Shown one piece after another: positions 22,925-30,494 of a stretch of 36,579 bases of DNA. The stretch's first letter is position 1; every line of letters begins with the position of its first letter. The notes below the pieces were generated by a model that was not told where the DNA came from, made no database searches, and saw nothing but the letters and a program-made list of their open reading frames with translations. The position numbers were made by a program, and so were the translations under genes. Source of the stretch: Micavibrio sp. UBA5703 (GTDB lineage: Bacteria; Pseudomonadota; Alphaproteobacteria; Micavibrionales; Micavibrionaceae); contig DIHF01000039.1 in NCBI GenBank assembly GCA_002420015.1, positions 1 through 36,579 on the forward strand, written 5' to 3'.

Positions 22925-25900
22925 ATGATTGAGAAAATACTCGGCTTTTCCATTAAGCAAAGATTGCTGATTGTAATGATGACAGCGATCCTGGCAGCCT
23001 ATGGAATATACTCTTTGACAAAGCTACCTATTGATGCCGTCCCCGACATCACCAACAATCAAGTAGCGATCAACGTGGAAGTGCCTTCACTTTCACCGTT
23101 TGAAGTTGAAAAGCAGGTCACATATCCAATTGAAACAGCGATGGCGGGTATTCCAGGCTTGTCTTATACCCGTTCAATCTCACGTAACGGCTTCGCCCAG
23201 GTGACGGTGATTTTTGAAGACAGCGTTGATCTTTACTTCGCCCGTTCTCAGGTCAATGAACGACTGGCTCAGGCCAAAGAGGACTTGCCAGAAGGCGCAG
23301 AACCCCAGATGGGTCCGATCTCCACAGGTCTTGGCGAAATTTATATGTGGACGGTTGAATACGAAAATCCTGAAGCGGAATACAACACGCCAGAGGGCCG
23401 TGTTCTAAAGTCGGACTTTGAAAAAGCCATGTATCTGCGCACTGTGCAGGACTGGATTATCAGGCCGCAGCTTAAAACAGTCAAAGGTGTTGCTGAAGTT
23501 GATGCTATTGGTGGGTACGCCCAGCAATATCATGTGCAACCTGATCCTCAGAAACTGGCCGCTGTTGGCCTCACATTCTCCGATGTTATCGAAGCCCTTG
23601 AGCGTAATAACGCCAGTACGGGCGCGGGCTTTTTAGAACAAAAGGGCGAATCCTATGTTGTTCGAGCTGACGGGCGGTTAGAAACGGTCGATCAGATTGC
23701 CAATGTCGTATTATCCACCCGTGGAGGTGTTCCGCTCTACATGAAAGATGTGGCAACAGTTGCGCTGGGGAAAGAGCTTCGCACAGGCAGCGCCAGTGAA
23801 AACGGCCATGAAGTTGTGGTCGGTACGGCGATGATGCTGAAAGGCGAGAATAGTCGAACTGTTTCAAATGCTGTCGATATGAAACTGGCTGAGATCAATA
23901 AATCCCTGCCGGAAGGCATCAAAGCTAAAACCGTTTTGAACCGTACAAAGCTGGTGAATGCCACAATCCACACGGTGCAGAAAAATCTTGGCGAAGGCGC
24001 ACTGCTGGTCGTTGTCATCTTGTTCCTGTTGCTCGGCAACATCCGGGCCGCCTTGATTACGGCTCTTGTGATTCCTATCGCGATGATGATGACCGCAAGC
24101 GGAATGCTAAAGGCAGGAATTAGCGCGAACCTGATGAGTATGGGCGCTCTGGATTTTGGACTGATTGTGGACGGAGCTGTCATCGTCACAGAAAACTGCT
24201 TACGTCGCCTGGCTGAAAGGCAGCATCATGAAGGTCGATTATTGACCTTGCAGGAACGCATGCATGAAGTCATGGAAGCTAGCCGCCAGATGATCCAGCC
24301 TGCCGTGTTCGGACAGATGATTATTATAACGGTCTATCTGCCGCTTCTGACCTTTACGGGTGTAGAAGGTAAAATGTTCGAGCCCATGGCGATGACGGTA
24401 ATTATCGCCCTTATTGCCGCTTTCATCCTCTCAATTACCTTCGTTCCAGCCATGATTGCCATGTGTATCACAGGTAAGGTTGAAGAAAAGGAAAGCAGGA
24501 TCATTTCCAAGGCGAAATCGGGTTACGCACCGATGCTAAACTGGGCGCTTGATAAGCCTAAAATTGTCGTGATCGCTGCCGTGATTTTCTTCGTTTTTTC
24601 CCTGTTTGTGGGAAGCCGTCTGGGGCAGGAATTTATCCCATCGTTGGATGAAAAAGACATTGCCATGCATGCCATGCGGATTCCCAGTACGGGAATTTCA
24701 GAGTCAACGGCGATGCAGCTTCAGGTCGAAAGAGCGATCAGCGCCTTGCCGGAAGTCGCGTTTGTCTATTCTAAAACAGGTACGGCAGAAATGGCAGCTG
24801 ACCCTATGCCCCCCAACGTCTCCGATACGTTCGTCATCCTAAAGCCGCATGATGAATGGCCGGATCAGTCGATGGATAAACCTGAGTTCATCGAAAAGCT
24901 GGCTAAAGCCGTTGGGCAGGTACCAGGAAATAACTACGAATACACCCAGCCGATCCAGATGCGCTTTAATGAACTGATCTCCGGCGTCCGCAGTGATGTG
25001 GCTGTCAAGGTTTATGGAGATGATTTTGAAACGATGACCGATACGGCCAACAAGATCGCCAGCGTCCTTCGTAGTATTGAGGGTGCTGCGGATGTGAAGG
25101 TCGAGCAGACTACAGGCCTGCCCATGCTTGATATCGATCTGAATAAGGATGCGATTGCCCGTTACGGCCTTAATACCGGAGATATTCTTGATCTCGTGTC
25201 AGCGGCGGTCGGCGGCAAGGAGGCGGGTCTTGTGTTCGAAGGGGACAAGCGTTTCCCTATCGTGGTGCGTCTGCCGGATGTGGTGCGACAGGATATTCCC
25301 GCCCTCGAAAACCTTCCCGTCCCTGTACCTCATGAAGACGGAGAAAGTGGTGCGTTCGTACCTTTGAAAGAAGTGGCGACGTTCCGCCTATCTGAAGGGC
25401 CAAATCAGATCAGCCGTGAAAATGGCAAGCGGCGCGTGGTCGTACAAGCCAACGTGCGGGGCCGCGATATAGGATCGTTCGTGATGGAAGCGCAGACTGC
25501 GCTCGACAAACAGACCAAAATCCCGCCAGGCCTATGGCTCGATTGGGGCGGTCAGTTTGAGAATCTTCAGGCCGCGCAAAGCCGCTTGATGATTGTCGTG
25601 CCAGCCTGTTTCTTTCTGATCTTCATGATGCTGTTTACGGCATTGGGGTCAGCGAAACAGGCGTTGCTCGTGTTTAGCGGCGTACCGCTCGCAATCTCCG
25701 GCGGCATCCTCACGCTGTTCCTGCGTGATATGCCGTTTTCGATACCGGCGGCGGTGGGCTTTATCGCGCTCTCTGGTATCGCCGTGCTGAACGGTTTGGT
25801 GATGATTACCTATATCAATGATCTTGTAAAACAAGGTTTACAAACACAAGAAGCAATTGTCGAGGGGGCTTTAACCCGCCTTCGTCCTGTTCTTATGACC

Positions 25901-26092
25901 GCACTTGTAGCCTCTCTCGGCTTCGTGCCAATGGCTCTGGCGACAGGTACGGGCGCAGAAGTGCAAAAGCCGCTGGCCACTGTCGTCATCGGCGGGCTGA
26001 TTACCGCGACGTTGCTGACGCTGATTGTCCTGCCCGCGCTTTACAAACTGTTCTCAAAACCCAAAAAGGAGGAAAACTATGAAGCCATTTAG
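22925..26092 (+). CDS. czcA: CzcA-like Zn/Co/Cd RND efflux pump
   Basis: A 1055-residue HME-RND pump. TM4 carries LDFGLIVDGAVIVTEN with Asp410, Asp416 and Glu423, which match Asp402, Asp408 and Glu415 of Cupriavidus CzcA at a constant offset of eight. The porter domain has IAMHAMRIPSTG, DPMPPNVSDTFVILKP and NELISGVRSDVAVKVYGDD, close to CzcA and unlike CusA, so divalent cations (Zn, Co, Cd) are the likely substrates. It would work with the adaptor and outer channel encoded upstream. The ATG follows a weak purine-rich site 13 bp after the adaptor stop. The 3' end overlaps the start of the next gene by 14 bp. Confidence 0.96.
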   Translation: MIEKILGFSIKQRLLIVMMTAILAAYGIYSLTKLPIDAVPDITNNQVAINVEVPSLSPFEVEKQVTYPIETAMAGIPGLSYTRSISRNGFAQVTVIFEDSVDLYFARSQVNERLAQAKEDLPEGAEPQMGPISTGLGEIYMWTVEYENPEAEYNTPEGRVLKSDFEKAMYLRTVQDWIIRPQLKTVKGVAEVDAIGGYAQQYHVQPDPQKLAAVGLTFSDVIEALERNNASTGAGFLEQKGESYVVRADGRLETVDQIANVVLSTRGGVPLYMKDVATVALGKELRTGSASENGHEVVVGTAMMLKGENSRTVSNAVDMKLAEINKSLPEGIKAKTVLNRTKLVNATIHTVQKNLGEGALLVVVILFLLLGNIRAALITALVIPIAMMMTASGMLKAGISANLMSMGALDFGLIVDGAVIVTENCLRRLAERQHHEGRLLTLQERMHEVMEASRQMIQPAVFGQMIIITVYLPLLTFTGVEGKMFEPMAMTVIIALIAAFILSITFVPAMIAMCITGKVEEKESRIISKAKSGYAPMLNWALDKPKIVVIAAVIFFVFSLFVGSRLGQEFIPSLDEKDIAMHAMRIPSTGISESTAMQLQVERAISALPEVAFVYSKTGTAEMAADPMPPNVSDTFVILKPHDEWPDQSMDKPEFIEKLAKAVGQVPGNNYEYTQPIQMRFNELISGVRSDVAVKVYGDDFETMTDTANKIASVLRSIEGAADVKVEQTTGLPMLDIDLNKDAIARYGLNTGDILDLVSAAVGGKEAGLVFEGDKRFPIVVRLPDVVRQDIPALENLPVPVPHEDGESGAFVPLKEVATFRLSEGPNQISRENGKRRVVVQANVRGRDIGSFVMEAQTALDKQTKIPPGLWLDWGGQFENLQAAQSRLMIVVPACFFLIFMMLFTALGSAKQALLVFSGVPLAISGGILTLFLRDMPFSIPAAVGFIALSGIAVLNGLVMITYINDLVKQGLQTQEAIVEGALTRLRPVLMTALVASLGFVPMALATGTGAEVQKPLATVVIGGLITATLLTLIVLPALYKLFSKPKKEENYEAI

Positions 26093-26591
26093 AACACTAT
26101 TACTTGCAGGTATCGCCTTTGTCGCCTTGGGCACGCCTGTTTATGCAGAGGAAGGCCATGATCACAGTGCTGAAGCCGGGCACATGCATGAAGCCACAGA
26201 AGCGCATAGTGATGGTCATGGTCATGACGAGAAGCCACATTTTACAGTCACAAAACCGGAAACTGTCGATGCAGCATGGACGATGATTGATGAAACAATT
26301 GCGTCTGCGCGCCAGGCATTAAAAGACAACAACACGGATATGTTACATGAAGATGGAGAAAAACTGGTGGCCGCAGTTTCCGCTCTTCACGATCACCCGC
26401 AAGCCGTCAAAGAGGAAAACGGTGAAAAACTGACCCAGGCACTTGATCAGCTAACAAAAACTGTTGATCGCTTCCACCACGCTGCCGAAGATAAAAACTC
26501 GGCGGGCGCGACAGAGGCCCTTGATCTTCTGGAGAGTCAAAAGGGGTTGGTGCAATCCCTTTATCCGACTGTTGAAAATATGGAGCCTTAA
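26079..26591 (+). CDS. His-rich exported helical protein after the CzcA-like pump
   Basis: A 170-residue exported protein. The signal peptide ends near PVYAEE; residues 24-55 are His-rich (EGHDHSAEAGHMHE, HSDGHGHDEKPH), and the rest is predicted helical and acidic (VDAAWTMIDETIASARQALK). The frame is open to an ATG at 26025, but AAAAAGGAGG just before 26079 and the signal peptide fix the start there. It is a counterpart of the protein at 4053, which follows the other RND pump. It would bind divalent metals in the periplasm near the pump (inference). Family unknown to me. Confidence 0.85.
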   Translation: MKPFRTLLLAGIAFVALGTPVYAEEGHDHSAEAGHMHEATEAHSDGHGHDEKPHFTVTKPETVDAAWTMIDETIASARQALKDNNTDMLHEDGEKLVAAVSALHDHPQAVKEENGEKLTQALDQLTKTVDRFHHAAEDKNSAGATEALDLLESQKGLVQSLYPTVENMEP

Positions 26592-26614
26592 GCAAGACTT
26601 AGGAAAGACAAATT

Positions 26615-27229
26615 ATGGGTGCACACTGTGGACACGACATAGGCTTTGATGGTTCCGATCCTAAATTCAGGCGAGCCCTACTATTTGTCATCGCAATCAA
26701 CTTCCTGATGTTCGGAGTTGAGATGATCGCGGGTCATATATCAGGGTCGCAAGCCCTGATGGCTGATGCTCTGGATTTCTTTGCGGATGGGATCACTTAC
26801 ACGATCAGTTTGATTGTGATTGGCAAAGCCTTGCGTGTCCGCTCACTCGCCGCCATGGCAAAAGGTATTAGCCTTTTGCTCATGGGGCTGTGGGTTATGG
26901 GCAGCACTATCTATGATGTTTTCTTTATTGAAACTCCAAAAGCAGAGATCATGGGCGCCATCGGATTTATGGCCTTGCTGGCGAACGTGGCAAGTGTCCT
27001 GATTTTGATGCGCTGGCGCGATGGGGATGCAAACGTGCGCTCGGTCTGGCTTTGCTCCCGAAATGACGCCATTGGCAACGTAGCCGTTATGCTGGCTGCG
27101 CTCGGGGTTTTCGGAACAGGAACGGGTTGGCCTGACCTTTTGGTTGCTGGAATTATGGCGTGTTTATTCATTAACAGCGCTGCAAAGATCATAAAACAAA
27201 GCGCTAAGGAACTTAATACTCAACATTAA
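26615..27229 (+). CDS. Cation diffusion facilitator-type transporter without C-terminal domain
   Basis: A 204-residue membrane protein with five to six hydrophobic segments. TM2 carries ALMADALDFFADG, matching the CDF metal site D-x3-D, and TM5 carries CSRNDAIGNVAV, the second half of the site. CDF proteins move Zn, Co or Cd out of the cytoplasm in exchange for protons. Usual members are near 300 residues with a cytoplasmic C-terminal domain; this one ends right after the last membrane segment (AAKIIKQSAKELNTQH). The N-terminus has a short HCGHD stretch. AGGAAAG precedes the ATG, 23 bp after the His-rich gene, so it probably ends the Czc-like operon. Confidence 0.88.
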   Translation: MGAHCGHDIGFDGSDPKFRRALLFVIAINFLMFGVEMIAGHISGSQALMADALDFFADGITYTISLIVIGKALRVRSLAAMAKGISLLLMGLWVMGSTIYDVFFIETPKAEIMGAIGFMALLANVASVLILMRWRDGDANVRSVWLCSRNDAIGNVAVMLAALGVFGTGTGWPDLLVAGIMACLFINSAAKIIKQSAKELNTQH

Positions 27230-27246
27230 TAAAATCAATTTAAGGT

Positions 27247-27480
27247 TTAGCTACATGATTTTAAAAGCAGCCTTAATGATTGATAATCTTGTAGCATAAT
27301 TATAAATGCTGCGCTTGGAGATGCGGCCTCAATCTCATCCGCCAGTTTACGTTGAAATTCGCGGCTGTATTCCTTGATCGGTGGGCAGGCTGTGATGGGG
27401 TTAGAATTTACCCCTGCGCAGGCGGTCAACAAGCTCGCCGCGAGTACGGGGAGCATCCAGCGTGGCACGAAGTTGGGCAT
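27247..27480 (-). CDS. Phage o-spanin-like lipoprotein (Rz1-like)
   Basis: A 77-residue lipoprotein with lipobox LLTAC (ASLLTACAGV). The mature part has ACPPIKEYSREFQRKLADE and then a helical tail ending LLLKSCS. Its first third overlaps the end of the i-spanin-like gene by 80 bp in another frame, the arrangement typical of Rz/Rz1 pairs. A strong GGAGGT precedes its ATG, inside the other gene. It would sit in the outer membrane and join the i-spanin to disrupt the outer membrane in the last step of lysis. It is the last gene of the phage block; the metal operon ends 17 bp away. Confidence 0.75.
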   Translation of the reverse strand: MPNFVPRWMLPVLAASLLTACAGVNSNPITACPPIKEYSREFQRKLADEIEAASPSAAFIIMLQDYQSLRLLLKSCS

Positions 27481-27640
27481 CTTTTACCTCCAAAATTTGT
27501 TTGAGTTGATCGACGCGCTCGGCGTTGCGACCTGCCTGCCTTGCGCCAAGCAGGACGGTCAGCACTGTAAGCCCTGCTACGCCCCATCCGATAAGGCGCA
27601 GCGCGTTGCTGGACACCCAGCTTTTGATGATGAGCCACAT
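27401..27640 (-). CDS. Phage i-spanin-like protein (Rz-like)
   Basis: A 79-residue protein with one N-terminal membrane segment (ALRLIGWGVAGLTVLTVLLG) followed by a charged coiled-coil-like stretch (AERVDQLKQILEVKDAQLR) and a basic end. This is the layout of inner-membrane spanins. Its ATG overlaps the stop of the muramidase-like gene (TGATG), so translation is coupled, and the o-spanin-like ORF begins inside it. It would anchor in the inner membrane and reach across the periplasm during lysis. Assignment rests on size, layout and gene order. Confidence 0.75.
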   Translation of the reverse strand: MWLIIKSWVSSNALRLIGWGVAGLTVLTVLLGARQAGRNAERVDQLKQILEVKDAQLRATLDAPRTRGELVDRLRRGKF

Positions 27641-28311
27641 CAGCGCAGCCCCTTGCGGTGATCATCGATCCGCGCCCAGAGCATGACGCCGATACCCACG
27701 AGCGTAACGGCCAACAGCAGCCATTTAGCCACCTCCAGATATGGTGCCAGCCCCATCAGGGCATCACGGGCGGGATCAAGTGTCTGCTGCACGGCTTCGA
27801 TCACCCCTACGCCTGCGGTGGCGGCTGTTGCGGCCTGTCCGCCCTTGACGGTGCGTGTTTTTTGTAGGCTGGGGGCTTCTGGCTCCACACCCGCCAGCAC
27901 CAGCGCCTTGGTGATTTGGGCGTCGGTATAAGGCTGCTGGCCGTTTTCATGTTTGATGATGGCTTTGGTGAGCGGAAACAGATAATCGAAATCATGCAGA
28001 TCGAGCATTTGATCCGCATCGAGATCGGTGGCTTCTGCCACCGCCCGCACATAGGCGTTGGTGTTGTTCTCAACAGGCGGTGCCCAGCGCCCGATAATCT
28101 GGCGAATGGTGCGCAGGTCATGTTTGTCCTGATAAGTGATGAGCGTGCGCGCTAATGCCCGAATGCCATAGATGGGCGATTTGAAGGTAAAAAACTCCAC
28201 ATCGCCCTGGCGTTCGGCCAAGCCCTGCCATGGGTCTGAGTTGCGGCGGATATTACCAGGGTTATGATTGCGAATACCGCGCGGGGTGCGGCCAGTTTGG
28301 GTAGTCGTCAT
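27640..28311 (-). CDS. Muramidase-like lysis/structural protein (P5-like) with C-terminal membrane segment
   Basis: A 223-residue protein. The N-terminal domain has RGIRNHNPGNIR (residues 11-22), WQGLAERQGDVEFFTF, GIRALARTLITYQDKH and IIGRWAPPVENNT, the pattern of phage proteins usually annotated as structural protein P5 or lysozyme-like transglycosylases. After an Ala/Gly-rich linker (about 130-165) there is one membrane segment (about 190-212: AKWLLLAVTLVGIGVMLWAR) and a short basic tail. There is no signal peptide. It is likely the cell-wall-cleaving protein of the phage; the membrane segment could hold it to the inner membrane. AAGGAG precedes the ATG. Confidence 0.82.
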   Translation of the reverse strand: MTTTQTGRTPRGIRNHNPGNIRRNSDPWQGLAERQGDVEFFTFKSPIYGIRALARTLITYQDKHDLRTIRQIIGRWAPPVENNTNAYVRAVAEATDLDADQMLDLHDFDYLFPLTKAIIKHENGQQPYTDAQITKALVLAGVEPEAPSLQKTRTVKGGQAATAATAGVGVIEAVQQTLDPARDALMGLAPYLEVAKWLLLAVTLVGIGVMLWARIDDHRKGLR

Positions 28312-28336
28312 GGTCTTCTCCTTTTTGGGTTAAAAA

Positions 28337-28627
28337 TCAGGGGCGAATAATGAAAAGGCGTGAGATCTGATCCAAAACCACGCCGATCATTGCGCCAAGC
28401 GCCAGCACCACCGCAAAGCCGCCTTTCCAACGATGTGCCATGCGGTCGAGATCGGCGAGTTTGGTGTCCATGCTGTCCACCTTAGTTTTCATGTCGGTGA
28501 TGGCGGCGGTTAAGGCTTGGACTTGGGCTTCCAGCCTGCCGATGGCGCGAAAATATTCTGGCTCGGTCATGGGCGTGTTCTCCTGTTCCCGCTCAGTGAA
28601 AGCAGGTTGAAAATTCTTGGGGTTCAT
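28337..28627 (-). CDS. Coiled-coil protein with C-terminal membrane segment, holin candidate
   Basis: A 96-residue protein. The N-terminal two thirds form a heptad-like helix (RLEAQVQALTAAITDMKTKV, then DSMDTKLADLDRM), followed by one hydrophobic segment (GGFAVVLALGAMIGVVLDQ) and a basic end. Starts at 28627 (with AGAGAGGA upstream) and 28570 (with AGGAG upstream) are both good; 28627 is chosen because it follows the preceding gene by 10 bp. Small coiled-coil/membrane proteins of this kind are common in phage lysis modules. A holin role is suggested by position next to the muramidase-like and spanin genes, not by homology. Confidence 0.65.
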   Translation of the reverse strand: MNPKNFQPAFTEREQENTPMTEPEYFRAIGRLEAQVQALTAAITDMKTKVDSMDTKLADLDRMAHRWKGGFAVVLALGAMIGVVLDQISRLFIIRP

Positions 28628-28637
28628 GAATTCCTCT

Positions 28638-29471
28638 CTATCCAGCGACGATGATCAGCATGCCGCGCTGGCTGCCGCTTGCCTGCGGTGTGCCGTTGCG
28701 GCGAATAACCTCCACCGCCATCTGGCTAAGGCGTAGATTGGCGGCGGTAGGACGGCGCACGACTTCCACGGGCATTTGCGTGACCAGCGCATTGGGTGCT
28801 GATGGCCTGCGCAGGCTTTCAACCACCAGCTGGCTAAGGCGTGCGGTTGGGTTATTCACCAGCGTAAAAGCGTCCGAAAAATCGAGAAACCCGATGCCAG
28901 TGGCGGGGTTGCCACCGCTTGTGAGATCCGTCCCATTACCGCCATGCCAGAGCGTGCCCGTGCGGCTGGAGCTGACGGTATTGCGGGCGCGGTAGCCGAT
29001 TTCTGCGACGATACGATCTCCCGCCAAGGCCGATACGGCGGTGAGCGTGCGGGTGGAGGATAGCGCACGGCCTCCCGCCGTTGTGCTCCACTCATTCGTG
29101 TTCGGGTCAGCGTAATTGGCGAGCAGCGTGCCGCGCAGATTGTCAGTATCCCCCTGCGTGATAAACACATGAATAAAATAGGCCATATCGGCATCGGTTG
29201 CCGATTCCTGCGTACCTAGCATCAGGTTGAGCGTGCCTGCAAAATTGTGATCCGCCGCCAGCGGTGCCGAGACCCCGCGCAAGAGTAGATTCTCGTAATC
29301 TGTTGTGGCCGATGTCTCAACCGAAGAAACAGAAATCGGTGCACCCAGCCCTGGCAAATCTTGCAGGCTGTGCATGCCGCGCACAACATGATCGGATGTT
29401 TTATCCCAGGTGCCGCGAATAGTCGCGGGTGTGTACCCGCTGCCTGATTTAGAGAGATAGAGCTTAGGCAT
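28638..29471 (-). CDS. Phage tail/fibre protein with C-terminal tandem repeats
   Basis: A 277-residue protein beginning MPKLYLSKSGSGYTPATIRG. Its middle part is rich in Ser, Thr and Gly and probably beta-structured (TLTAVSALAGDRIVAEIGYR; TGTLWHGGNGTDL). The C-terminus carries three copies of an 18-residue repeat at 210-227, 228-245 and 246-263, with consensus (R/V)-x-(S/T)-Q-(L/M)-x-V-E-x-(L/V/I)-R-R. Repeats of this kind occur in phage virion proteins. The ATG overlaps the preceding gene's stop at 29471. Its place after the other tail genes points to a distal tail or fibre role. Confidence 0.72.
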   Translation of the reverse strand: MPKLYLSKSGSGYTPATIRGTWDKTSDHVVRGMHSLQDLPGLGAPISVSSVETSATTDYENLLLRGVSAPLAADHNFAGTLNLMLGTQESATDADMAYFIHVFITQGDTDNLRGTLLANYADPNTNEWSTTAGGRALSSTRTLTAVSALAGDRIVAEIGYRARNTVSSSRTGTLWHGGNGTDLTSGGNPATGIGFLDFSDAFTLVNNPTARLSQLVVESLRRPSAPNALVTQMPVEVVRRPTAANLRLSQMAVEVIRRNGTPQASGSQRGMLIIVAG

Positions 29472-30484
29472 TAGGCTTGCACCTTATAGCCGAATTCAGC
29501 GGCGTTGATTTGGGTTTCCGTCCAAGCGGCAGCAGTATTGGGGTTTTGTTCCCAAATCTGCCGAAAGAAACGATAATCTGTGCCAGGTGCCAGATCGCCG
29601 CCTTCATAATCTGTGCTGGCAACGCGGGTCAAAACACGCAGGATGCGGGATCCCGCATCATCCTTACGGGCGGCGAGTGACACCTGTAGGCCAAAAATCG
29701 TACCCGTGATACTGGGCAGGTTGGCGCAATCAAAACAGTCCTTATGCCCCACCGTGTTGCTGAAATTATAACTGCTATCGGCATCGGTTAAGGTGTCATC
29801 CACATTCTCCCAATTCGCGGCACCACCTTGACGGCTGAAATTAGCACTCGCCCCTGGAGCGTTCGGGCGCACCGTATCAATCCGGACATCGCCAAGATAC
29901 GTGTTATTGGTGCTGCCTGTGCCATCGCAAATATAAAGATCATCATAAGCCACATGCACATCCCGCCCATAAAGCAGAATGCGGTTGGCGGTCGAGAGCG
30001 TAGTCGATTGCTGAGTATCGCCCGTGAAAGAGAGCCAAACCTGTTCATTTACCCGCACTTCGAATACGCCGCCAGAATTGGCGATACTGAGACGTGTTTC
30101 AATAAAATTCCAACTACCATTTGGGATAGCGTTGCTGCTAGAGGCCAAAAGCGTGGTGCCGCGATAAAGCTGAATGATGCCGCCTGATGTGACACTCACA
30201 TAACATTGCGTCGCGTTTTCATTATCAAAAAAGCGCACGACATCGCCTGTCTCGTTCCCAAACAGATACATGGCAAAGCCAACAATCCAGGTGCTTTGGT
30301 TATCAAGTGTAATCGACACCCAATCCTGATCATTGCGGATGCGCAGCGCGTTTGAATCGGCCCGCCGCCCTGTGGTGCTGCCAAAGGGTGTGGATGTTGT
30401 TGCCTGATTATAGCTTGTCCATTTTTGCGACAAGTCAGCGGGGATGGTGTAATGCTCAAACCCATCGATAAAACGTAGTGCCAT
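29471..30484 (-). CDS. Phage tail-associated protein with LamG-like domain
   Basis: A 337-residue protein. The frame extends to 30562, but the ATG at 30484 follows AAGGAG and gives MALRFIDGFEHYTIPADL, a common start in phage virion proteins. Residues from about 30 to 210 look like a concanavalin/LamG-type beta sandwich (WIVGFAMYLFG, YVSVTSGGIIQLYRG, NFIETRLSIANSGGVFEVRV, VHVAYDDLYICDG). The rest covers DCFDCANLPSITG and ends in FGYKVQA. LamG-like folds often bind carbohydrate, so host-surface binding is possible. It sits 10 bp after the previous gene in the tail operon. Confidence 0.75.
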   Translation of the reverse strand: MALRFIDGFEHYTIPADLSQKWTSYNQATTSTPFGSTTGRRADSNALRIRNDQDWVSITLDNQSTWIVGFAMYLFGNETGDVVRFFDNENATQCYVSVTSGGIIQLYRGTTLLASSSNAIPNGSWNFIETRLSIANSGGVFEVRVNEQVWLSFTGDTQQSTTLSTANRILLYGRDVHVAYDDLYICDGTGSTNNTYLGDVRIDTVRPNAPGASANFSRQGGAANWENVDDTLTDADSSYNFSNTVGHKDCFDCANLPSITGTIFGLQVSLAARKDDAGSRILRVLTRVASTDYEGGDLAPGTDYRFFRQIWEQNPNTAAAWTETQINAAEFGYKVQA

Positions 30485-30494
30485 GATGTTCTCC

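Noticed and set aside
27250..27295. 11-bp inverted repeat with one mismatch (GCTACATGATT / AATCTTGTAGC) as attachment site or terminator
   Set aside because: It lies in the coding end of the o-spanin-like gene, has a 24-base loop, and no matching copy was seen elsewhere in the window.
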